6,070 bases of DNA, from contig CAKZZJ010000127.1 in NCBI GenBank assembly GCA_937885165.1, forward strand, positions 1-6,070, given 5' to 3'. Below the pieces are notes generated by a model. The model was given only the letters and a program-made list of their open reading frames with translations, was not told the origin of the DNA and did no database searches. Position 1 is the stretch's first letter; every line of letters starts with the position of its first letter. This document shows, piece by piece, positions 1-6,070 of the stretch. The stretch is from an uncultured Caryophanales bacterium (GTDB taxonomy: Bacteria; Bacillota_I; Bacilli_A; Acholeplasmatales; Anaeroplasmataceae). The position numbers and the translations under genes were made by a program.

Positions 1-2561
1 ACCTCATTGTCATCATCATCTGTATATGTCTGTAGATTAACTTGAATATTTTCAAGATAGCCTACTGAGTCTGATGATTTAGTAGATTTTGTAGATCTTG
101 GTGTAGTATATGAATTAAGGATTATCATATGATAACCATAATTAGTCATACATAATGAATCATAAGTTACATATGATACCTGTTCAGCTGTAGAAGCAGT
201 ATGGCCTGTTAATTCACCTTCACTATCTTCAAATACGAAATAATAAATACCATTTTCATATGAAGAAGAAGCACTTGATGAACCAGTAGCTGAAGCAAAT
301 TTATAAATATTCTTTACATAGTTGGCAAATGGTTCAACAAAATTAGATACTGTTGATTCTGTAATATCAGAAGAACTTGATAATTGTTCAACTGTAAGTA
401 GGAAATTGAATGTCTTATAATCATCCCAAGTCTTAGTTGGATCAGATTTTAATTTATTTCCTAGTTCATATTCAGATTTAATATATGTAAGTATTTCATA
501 TAATGAATTACCAGAATATGCTTCATTTATTGATTCAGTATATAATGCCTTAGCTAGAACTTCAACTGCATTTTTAAATTCATCAGCAATAGAAGGGTTA
601 TCAGTTAAGAATTTATTTGGATCATCTGGAGAACCATCACCATCATCATCTATATTAATAAGGATATGATCCAAATTAATATCAAACAATGTTGAATACT
701 GATTATTACCTGTTTCAAGTAATTTAGTTAAGAAGCCAGTTTTTGCTGTATCAGTAACATTGTGTTCATCATCGCCCCATTCAAGGAATACATTTCTTGA
801 TAGGTATGTTGTTCTAGCTTGTCTTGCATCATAATAATATTTAATTACATCATCTTTTGTTAGATATCCATATGTTGCAAGTAGATATACTTCAAGTCCA
901 GCACTCTTTGGATATTGAGATTTTTCGTTGTTGTTGAATGAATCGATATCATCTTCTAATGTTTCAACATTATCATCATGTAAATCAGAATCAATATAAT
1001 GATTATCTACGTATGAATCATAATATTTATCTGCATATTCTAAGATGAAATATTCTGGGATGATTGTTGATGCATATTTTCTTGAAGCATCTAGATAGAA
1101 ATCTTCAACACTGTATTCAAATGAATCAAGTTTGAATATTAAATCAAAAGTAGAAGAAACATTTGAAGTTAATCTTTCATACCAGTCTGAATAAACGTAA
1201 TAGAATTTAGTTTCAAAGAATGGGTCATAAATTTCAATGCCTGATTCTTCAAGTAATTTTTCTTTCCATGTAGTTGTATAAGAAGAAACACTTGAATCAA
1301 GTAATGCATCCTTAGCAAGCACTGTGTATTTAGCCTTATCTTCAGCTGATAAATCAGAATAATTTACTTGTTCATTTAAAGAATCACCATGAATATCATA
1401 TTCAGTATCAAATTTATATATCAATATATATTTGTCACTTAGATTTCTTGGTTCAGTTAAATATTCATTGTCTTCTAATGTTGTCTTGATTAATTCTTGA
1501 ATAGAAGTGCTGAAATCACTAAGTTCATTTAAATCTTTAGAAACTACATATTCATTTGCATCAGAAATAGTTTCTTTAAATGCGTAATATGAATTATAAA
1601 GGTTGATATATTCAGCTTTAGCAGTAGCAGGATCAGATGAAATCTTGCCTGTAGCTGTTATGTTAGTCAAGGCATCTTGAGCTTCCTTTAGTGTGTTAAA
1701 CTGAATAACTATAGCTCTATAAGTACCATATGTCATATATGTAGATTCGTATTTAGTTTTGATATCATCACTGTCAAATAAATAATATTGATTTGATGTA
1801 TCGTCTTCTTTATCTTCATCATATACATATTCTAAATCTGCGACTTGGAATAAGCCTTTTTTAACTGATAGCTTTTCAGCCTCAGTAAGGATATATGAAT
1901 TGATTAAGTCTTCAAGTTTAGTCAGTGTTGAAGATTCAAACTGAATTAAACCTGAATTTTCGCCTAATTCATAGTTGGCACTTGATTTGCCAAACCATTT
2001 GATATCAGAAGCAGTAAATTCGATGCCTAATTTGTTTTCGGCATCAACAAATTTAGCGATTAATTTGTTGTTTTCTTTTTCTGTGTTGTTATTGATTGTT
2101 TCTTCCTTGCCTGTTGAGAATATAGCAGAAGCAAGGCTTGTGTTAATGCTTTCTAGGAATGTTTGCCTTAATTCAAGATATTTATCAGCATCAATAGTGT
2201 AAAGGGTTTCGTTTGTTGTTGTGTTAGTTATAGTTAAGGCTTCTATAGTAGCATCTTTATCTGTTAATTCATTAATTGTTTTAGCATTAAGCATATCTTT
2301 ATATGCCTTATATTCTTTTTCATATAATGCTTTTTTAACTGCAGTTTCAAATACATCATAACCACTGGCTCTTAATCTTGTATAATACATATCTAAGCTT
2401 AGTGACAAATCATCGTTAGCGGTTGCTACAGTGGATGTTAATTTTGATGCTAATGTACCATAAGGTATAGTAGTATTGTAGTTATCACCGCTACATGATA
2501 GTAAAGATACTGTCATTAAAGACAGAGGCAATAATGCTAATAATTTTTTATTTATTTTCAT
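1..2561 (-). CDS. PrsA/SurA-like lipoprotein with intact parvulin histidines, 3' end beyond window
   Basis: The frame opens at an ATG at 2561 with AAGGAGG 9 nt upstream and stays open for 853 codons to the window edge, so the C-terminus is missing. Residues 1-23 form a lipoprotein signal peptide (MKINKK, hydrophobic core, lipobox LLSC, Cys23). Then come a PrsA/SurA-type N-terminal helical segment (IPYGTL; YYTRLRASGYDVFETAV), a parvulin-like module of about 100 residues from AIVIQF plus the helix start KEAQDAL (283-296) to YILIYKF (378-384), the motif IEIYDP (442-447), a second helical segment (about 481-515) and a second parvulin-like module. That module runs from DHILINI (631-637) to YGYHMIIL (808-815); His632 and His811 match the two histidines conserved in parvulins. 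A DxDxDG loop (638-647) is inserted after the first strand. The classic GGDLG motif is not seen, so activity is uncertain. It is a paralogue of the upstream lipoprotein and is translated right behind it. By comparison with that protein, about 140-180 residues are probably missing. Confidence 0.9.
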   Translation of the reverse strand, partial: MKINKKLLALLPLSLMTVSLLSCSGDNYNTTIPYGTLASKLTSTVATANDDLSLSLDMYYTRLRASGYDVFETAVKKALYEKEYKAYKDMLNAKTINELTDKDATIEALTITNTTTNETLYTIDADKYLELRQTFLESINTSLASAIFSTGKEETINNNTEKENNKLIAKFVDAENKLGIEFTASDIKWFGKSSANYELGENSGLIQFESSTLTKLEDLINSYILTEAEKLSVKKGLFQVADLEYVYDEDKEDDTSNQYYLFDSDDIKTKYESTYMTYGTYRAIVIQFNTLKEAQDALTNITATGKISSDPATAKAEYINLYNSYYAFKETISDANEYVVSKDLNELSDFSTSIQELIKTTLEDNEYLTEPRNLSDKYILIYKFDTEYDIHGDSLNEQVNYSDLSAEDKAKYTVLAKDALLDSSVSSYTTTWKEKLLEESGIEIYDPFFETKFYYVYSDWYERLTSNVSSTFDLIFKLDSFEYSVEDFYLDASRKYASTIIPEYFILEYADKYYDSYVDNHYIDSDLHDDNVETLEDDIDSFNNNEKSQYPKSAGLEVYLLATYGYLTKDDVIKYYYDARQARTTYLSRNVFLEWGDDEHNVTDTAKTGFLTKLLETGNNQYSTLFDINLDHILINIDDDGDGSPDDPNKFLTDNPSIADEFKNAVEVLAKALYTESINEAYSGNSLYEILTYIKSEYELGNKLKSDPTKTWDDYKTFNFLLTVEQLSSSSDITESTVSNFVEPFANYVKNIYKFASATGSSSASSSYENGIYYFVFEDSEGELTGHTASTAEQVSYVTYDSLCMTNYGYHMIILNSYTTPRSTKSTKSSDSVGYLENIQVNLQTYTDDDDNE
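618..650 (-). other. DxDxDG calcium-binding-like loop in the second lipoprotein
   Basis: Residues 638-648 read DDDGDGSPDDP directly after the strand HILINI. The order D-x-D-x-D-G-x-x-D matches positions 1, 3, 5, 6 and 9 of an EF-hand-type or thrombospondin-3-type calcium loop; the usual acidic residue at position 12 is Asn649. The matching place in the upstream paralogue is also Asp-rich. Calcium binding is an inference from the pattern. Confidence 0.5.
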
Positions 2562-2562
2562 A

Positions 2563-5500
2563 TTATTTTGCCTCCTTAGTATCTTCTTGTAAGAATGAAG
2601 CAACTTGTGCTTCTAATTCTTCCCACCAGTTTTCAAATGTATTGGAAGTATTCGTCGTATCATTGATGAATCTTGAATAAGAATCAGCTGTATCTTGACT
2701 TATAACAATAATTTTAGAGAATACACCATTTTCTCCTACATATGATTCATTTTTGAATTTTACAACATCATATAGTTCACCAGTTGAGTTTGTAGCTGAC
2801 TTTATGAAATTAAGAAGTACGATTGTTTGAGTTGCATCACTTGTGAATCTTTCATAAACAGGTGATAGATAAGCTGATAATGCATCTGAAATTTCAGCTG
2901 CAGATAATGTTGAATCACCATTTATAGCTTCATCTAAAACATAAAGTAAGATTTGGTTGACATTCAATTTTTCATCTTCATTAAATACATCATCTATCTT
3001 TACATATTCTTCATTATATTTTAAGATGATATCTTTTAAGATTTCTGTATTATCATAATCAGATTCGCTCCATTTAGCGCTTGATTTAGCAGTACCAGAT
3101 GTAACAACTATCATATTGAATCCATCATCAGTTGCCAAAATCTTATTTGTAGATATATCATCTGCTGTTAACATTTCCATATATAGTGAAGGAACAGTGT
3201 CATTTACGAAATATTGATAAGTTTCAGTATTATCTTCATTATGTCCTCTAGCATAATCATATAGTCTTTGTTTTAAATCAAAATCTATAGAAGTAGTAGA
3301 GTTTGTAGCTGTAACGGTATCAGTTTTAACTTTGAATCCCAAATAACGGTATTTAGCCCATTTGTTCTCTGTAACGATTGGGTTTTCTTCATATACTGCT
3401 TTACTTGATTCGTTGATTTCAGTAACAAGATTAGATATTGTTGTTGTATGTGTTTCGCTTGATGCGGCAACCTCAACATAAATATCATAGATTAATCTTC
3501 TTGCTACATAAGCTCTTGTTCTTGTTTCACCTTCAAATGTAACTTCTTCATTAACCCAGTTATCAAGATCATCAAAATCAACATCATCAGCATCATCATC
3601 GTCGTCTCTATCAAAATATACAATTAATCTTGTAGCGCTTAGATTGAAATATTTGTCATAAGCTAGATCAGTATATTTTTTGAAGAATTCAGCTAAAGAT
3701 GTGCTTGAATAATTTGTTAATAACTTAGATGTTGCTAAAGAAAGAAGATAATTTTCCTCCAAAATCTTATTTACATCAGCTTGATGGAAATAAAGCATCA
3801 AGAAATTATATTTACCAATAGATGCAGGATAACCACTTGATGAATAATAATCATTTGAGAAATAAACTAGTAGATTTTCAATATAAGTTTTATAATTTTC
3901 TCTTGATTCTTCATCATTTAATGTTTCTTTATAAACATTTGTTTCTTTGATAATCTTTTTAGATAATAAATTAAGGGCAGTAGAAATGCCTAATGTTTTT
4001 TCTAAGTAATCAAAAGCGCTGAATGGTGTATCATAACCAGGTAACTTAATTGAATTTTCATCAGTTTCATCATAACCGATATTTAGATTCCATTTAACAT
4101 CATCATATTCGATAGTTGCCAAAATATTTTCGTTTGAAGCTTTTAAGATAGTATTTGAATAATCAGAATTATTTACTTTATAGCCTATTTCTACAGCTTC
4201 GTTATAAATAGAAACTTTTACATCTTCTAATACATCTGATAAAGAAGAAGAAATCTTTGATTCAGTGATATCATCTTGCATTAAAAGATTTAGGATTGTA
4301 TCAAATAAATCTTCTCTTGAATCATCAGTTATATAACTTAGGATTTCATAATTTGAAAGACTTGGTTTATAGAACGCTTGATACGTTTTTAACTTTTCAT
4401 CAGTTATCAATTCACCTTCCATATAGTCTTTTTCATCGTCGAATTTATATACCATATATTCAGCACTATTTGCAGATTGAGTAGAAGTAGTATAACGTGA
4501 ATGCATATCAGTATAGCCTTGTTCATCTTCTAACAATAATGTTTCATACATATATGTTCTAAATGTATCTGAATAATCAGATTTTAAATCATCAGCATAG
4601 TATGTTATTTCAGATTTATTATTTTCTTTAAGTGACTCTACATTTGCATTATATTTTGTTATAGCATCAGATGCGTAAAGCTTAGTAATAGTATATGTTA
4701 CATTTCTTAAATTATTTAAGCCGATAGTAGAATAATCTGCCTTAATCTGGTTATTATCACCATCTGTATATAATACTGTATCTTTAGTAATTACAGTTGA
4801 TGTAAGTGGAGTTCTATAACCACTGTACTGGTAATTGTAAATCTGAATGAATAATTCAAATACTTCTTCACCAGTAAGTTCATATGCACCATATTCTTTT
4901 GTAAGCTGGCTTGTAGAAAAATCATCATATAAAGTGTTATAGGCTGAAACTGTGATTCTATCGCTGCTTGCTAGATAATCATCATATCCGTCATCAGCGT
5001 TATCTCTGATGAAGTAGAAACGTTTGTTATAGACTTTAACACCAAAAGCTCTTAAAACATTATCATATTCTGTTGAAGTTGAGAATCTTATCATAACTAA
5101 ATCAACGTCATATTTGTTAGTATATTCGCTCTTGAATTTAGATACATAAGATGTATTTTGATAATATCCAATCATATTATCATCTTCATCTTCATCATCT
5201 TCAAATGCTTCATCTACATCTTCTTTTAGCGCGTTAAATGCTAATAGTTCTTTTGCTAAAAGAGGATAGAATTTTTCTTTTAGAGAAATTCCAAGCTTAT
5301 AGAAGTCATCTTTATGGTCTTCAGCATCAGTATCAACAAGGGCACCTGTTAATAATTCTATATATGTTGTTCCATCAGTTAAACTATCTTTTTGATATGT
5401 CTTATAAATTCCATCTACATATTTTTGGATAGCTGTAGGAATATCATCTGTATATAATTCAACATTGTCCCAGTAACTTGAATTACTATATGTGAATGAG

Positions 5501-5892
5501 AATACGTCCTGTACCACGTAATCAATTAAACGGTTTTTATAGGTATCATTTAAAGTGTTGAAGTCACTTTCATCATCAATACCTAGATTTTCTTTGTCAC
5601 TATCAGATAAATCACTATAGGATTTTTCCAATACATTTCTAATGTTATTTATGTACTTGTTTAAAGCTACATTGTTGATTTGCTCACTTAGTAGGTCTTG
5701 GGCACTCCATTTTAATTCGTCCCATAATTCACCATAAGTTACACTGTAGTCTCCTACAGATGCATAGGTCTCATCCTTATCAAGTGAGCCATAGTTATTT
5801 GTAGCTCCAGAACAAGCAGATAGTGTTATTGTCAAAGCCAGAGACATTGTTACAGTCAAAGCTCTTTTGGCTTTTAATTTGTTGTTGCTCAT
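2563..5892 (-). CDS. Giant PrsA/SurA-like lipoprotein, probably catalytically inactive (1109 aa)
   Basis: Complete frame from ATG to TAA, with an AAAGGAG site 7 nt upstream fixing the start. Residues 1-27 are a lipoprotein signal peptide: basic N-terminus, hydrophobic core, lipobox LSAC with Cys27 as predicted lipidation site, so the protein should sit on the outer face of the membrane. Residues 43-80 (ASVGDYSVTYGELWDEL and following) read like the N-terminal segment of PrsA/SurA foldases. A parvulin-like first strand (LVMIRF, 265-270) is preceded by an acidic run (231-238), and a strand YMVYKFD (479-485) may close this module. A second helical segment (625-650) leads to a second module, from TRLIVYF (754-760) to GFNMIVV (924-930). 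Parvulins usually have His in both strands; here Arg755 and Asn926 replace them, suggesting no isomerase activity. An Asp-rich stretch (761-777) follows the first strand. The tail (about 935-1109) is unassigned. The length far exceeds that of PrsA (about 290-300 aa) or SurA (about 430 aa). Lipoprotein call is firm; foldase family is moderate. Confidence 0.9.
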   Translation of the reverse strand: MSNNKLKAKRALTVTMSLALTITLSACSGATNNYGSLDKDETYASVGDYSVTYGELWDELKWSAQDLLSEQINNVALNKYINNIRNVLEKSYSDLSDSDKENLGIDDESDFNTLNDTYKNRLIDYVVQDVFSFTYSNSSYWDNVELYTDDIPTAIQKYVDGIYKTYQKDSLTDGTTYIELLTGALVDTDAEDHKDDFYKLGISLKEKFYPLLAKELLAFNALKEDVDEAFEDDEDEDDNMIGYYQNTSYVSKFKSEYTNKYDVDLVMIRFSTSTEYDNVLRAFGVKVYNKRFYFIRDNADDGYDDYLASSDRITVSAYNTLYDDFSTSQLTKEYGAYELTGEEVFELFIQIYNYQYSGYRTPLTSTVITKDTVLYTDGDNNQIKADYSTIGLNNLRNVTYTITKLYASDAITKYNANVESLKENNKSEITYYADDLKSDYSDTFRTYMYETLLLEDEQGYTDMHSRYTTSTQSANSAEYMVYKFDDEKDYMEGELITDEKLKTYQAFYKPSLSNYEILSYITDDSREDLFDTILNLLMQDDITESKISSSLSDVLEDVKVSIYNEAVEIGYKVNNSDYSNTILKASNENILATIEYDDVKWNLNIGYDETDENSIKLPGYDTPFSAFDYLEKTLGISTALNLLSKKIIKETNVYKETLNDEESRENYKTYIENLLVYFSNDYYSSSGYPASIGKYNFLMLYFHQADVNKILEENYLLSLATSKLLTNYSSTSLAEFFKKYTDLAYDKYFNLSATRLIVYFDRDDDDDADDVDFDDLDNWVNEEVTFEGETRTRAYVARRLIYDIYVEVAASSETHTTTISNLVTEINESSKAVYEENPIVTENKWAKYRYLGFKVKTDTVTATNSTTSIDFDLKQRLYDYARGHNEDNTETYQYFVNDTVPSLYMEMLTADDISTNKILATDDGFNMIVVTSGTAKSSAKWSESDYDNTEILKDIILKYNEEYVKIDDVFNEDEKLNVNQILLYVLDEAINGDSTLSAAEISDALSAYLSPVYERFTSDATQTIVLLNFIKSATNSTGELYDVVKFKNESYVGENGVFSKIIVISQDTADSYSRFINDTTNTSNTFENWWEELEAQVASFLQEDTKEAK
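2571..2577 (-). promoter_or_regulatory. Ribosome binding site of the second gene, embedded in the first gene's last codons
   Basis: AAGGAGG on the minus strand lies 9 nt before the ATG at 2561. Its bases also encode Lys-Glu and the first base of Ala near the C-terminus of the first lipoprotein (…DTKEAK, stop). The stop TAA (2565-2563) and the ATG (2561-2559) are one base apart, the arrangement expected for translational coupling or reinitiation. Confidence 0.85.
3583..3606 (-). repeat. GAT/GAC trinucleotide run encoding the Asp-rich loop of the first lipoprotein
   Basis: Eight consecutive codons on the minus strand read D-D-D-D-D-A-D-D (residues 763-770) and are built almost entirely from GAC/GAT triplets. 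They encode the core of an Asp-rich insertion directly after strand RLIVYF in the second parvulin-like module. A trinucleotide run can expand or contract without a frame change. Confidence 0.75.
5179..5202 (-). repeat. GAA/GAT run encoding an Asp/Glu tract in the first lipoprotein
   Basis: Eight acidic codons in a row (EDDEDEDD, residues 231-238), built from GAA and GAT triplets. The tract precedes the first parvulin-like module. The paralogous protein carries a similar acidic patch (YDEDKEDD, 247-254) at the matching place, so acidity here appears to be kept while the exact residues vary. Confidence 0.7.
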
Positions 5893-5899
5893 TAATAAA

Positions 5900-5906
5900 C
5901 TCCTTT
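5900..5906 (-). promoter_or_regulatory. Ribosome binding site of the first lipoprotein gene
   Basis: AAAGGAG on the minus strand lies 7 nt before the ATG at 5892. The spacing is ideal, and it selects this ATG as the start; the signal peptide begins directly at it. Confidence 0.85.
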
Positions 5907-5933
5907 ACCTTAAAATTAACTATAGCACGATAT

Positions 5934-5962
5934 ATCATATCATTTTTTACTTTGTAATTCAA
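5934..5962 (-). promoter_or_regulatory. Sigma-A-type promoter of the lipoprotein pair
   Basis: On the minus strand, TTGAAT (5962-5957) and TATGAT (5939-5934) are separated by exactly 17 bp, matching the vegetative consensus at 4 of 6 and 5 of 6 positions. Transcription would start near 5927 and give a leader of roughly 35 nt before the first ATG. There is no second promoter between the two genes, so this one probably drives both. In AT-rich DNA such matches arise by chance, but spacing, position and the upstream terminator all agree. Confidence 0.7.
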
Positions 5963-5981
5963 CGAAAAAATTAGTTATTTT

Positions 5982-6010
5982 AAAAAAAACATAATTAATA
6001 CTTAATTATG
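5982..6010 (-). terminator. Probable Rho-independent terminator of an upstream minus-strand gene
   Basis: Read on the minus strand, a perfect 9-bp inverted repeat (CATAATTAA, loop GTA, TTAATTATG) is followed directly by eight T residues. The stem has only one G-C pair, so it is weak on its own, but stem plus T-tract is typical in layout. It lies between the expected 3' end of a gene beyond the right edge (all three minus frames meet a stop by 6046) and the promoter of the lipoprotein pair, so it would insulate the two units. Confidence 0.6.
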
Positions 6011-6070
6011 GCTTTTACATTTTTAGATTAAAACTCATAGTTTTCTTAAGATTTAGTATTTAGGAAATTG
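6011..6070. other. Non-coding edge region
   Basis: No gene is recognisable here. On the minus strand stops occur in all three frames by 6046 (at 6062-6060, 6055-6053 and 6048-6046), so an upstream gene could end within the first bases. No plus-strand frame of meaningful length starts here. Confidence 0.5.

Noticed and set aside
1975..2202. Plus-strand ORF of 75 codons
   Set aside because: It lies wholly inside the second lipoprotein gene on the opposite strand, has no convincing ribosome binding site, and its Leu/Ser-rich product is what antisense reading of this AT-rich gene gives.
2495..2680. Plus-strand ORF of 61 codons across the gene junction
   Set aside because: It is antisense to the end of the first gene and to the signal peptide of the second; its hydrophobic look comes from the antisense of that signal peptide.
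3285..3488. Minus-strand ORF of 67 codons in another frame of the first lipoprotein gene
   Set aside because: It is an out-of-frame shadow of a gene with a coherent protein; no ribosome binding site was seen.
3583..3606. CAT-type repeats as a CRISPR or other repeat array
   Set aside because: They are in-frame Asp/Glu codon runs with no spacer structure.
4735..4764. Possible second calcium loop, DGDNNQIKAD, in the first lipoprotein
   Set aside because: It has only a partial D-x-D-x-N start, with no Gly at position 6 and no acidic residue at position 12, and nothing comparable in the paralogue.
4296..5432. Two plus-strand ORFs (4296-4484 and 5238-5432)
   Set aside because: Both are antisense within the first lipoprotein gene, rich in Leu, His and Tyr from the complement of its codons, with no supporting signals.
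1..5892. Mycoplasma-type genetic code
   Set aside because: Trp is encoded by TGG throughout, no in-frame TGA occurs in either gene, and the one visible stop is TAA, so the standard code explains the data.
5929..5936. Palindrome GATATATC touching the -10 box, as an operator
   Set aside because: An 8-bp pure A/T-core palindrome is expected by chance here, and no second copy was seen.

Overview
The window is AT-rich and almost entirely coding on the minus strand. It holds one two-gene transcription unit reading from high to low coordinates. Trp is encoded by TGG, neither frame contains an in-frame TGA, the ribosome binding sites are strong AAGGAG types and codons end mostly in A or T. This fits a low-GC Firmicutes lineage using the standard code: a Bacilli, Erysipelotrichales, Acholeplasma-like or uncultured RF39-like bacterium rather than a UGA-Trp Mycoplasma. 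The lineage is an inference; no marker gene is present.

Layout, in the direction of transcription: a short upstream region (6070-5893) carries a hairpin plus T-tract, probably the terminator of an upstream gene outside the window, then a good sigma-A-type promoter (-35 TTGAAT, 17-bp spacer, -10 TATGAT) and a ribosome binding site. Next comes a complete gene for an 1109-residue lipoprotein (5892-2563). After a single spacer base a second lipoprotein gene follows (2561 to beyond position 1). It is open for 853 codons and is cut by the window edge. I checked this second frame triplet by triplet and found no stop.

Both products begin with a lipoprotein signal peptide (LSAC and LLSC lipoboxes, each followed by Ser-Gly), and they are paralogues of each other. 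By eye, both resemble very large, divergent members of the PrsA/SurA family of extracytoplasmic foldases. Each has an N-terminal helical chaperone-like segment, a degenerate first parvulin-like module, a second helical segment and a second parvulin-like module. In the downstream protein the second module keeps the two parvulin signature histidines (DHILINI and YGYHMIIL). In the upstream protein the matching places read TRLIVYF and GFNMIVV, so both histidines are gone. An Asp-rich insertion directly follows the first strand of this module in both proteins, and in the downstream one it reads like a DxDxDG calcium-binding loop.

The working model is a co-translated pair of surface lipoproteins for folding or holding exported proteins, one possibly still a peptidyl-prolyl isomerase and the other a catalytically dead partner. 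The family assignment rests on motif reading alone. No RNA genes, mobile elements or CRISPR arrays were seen.
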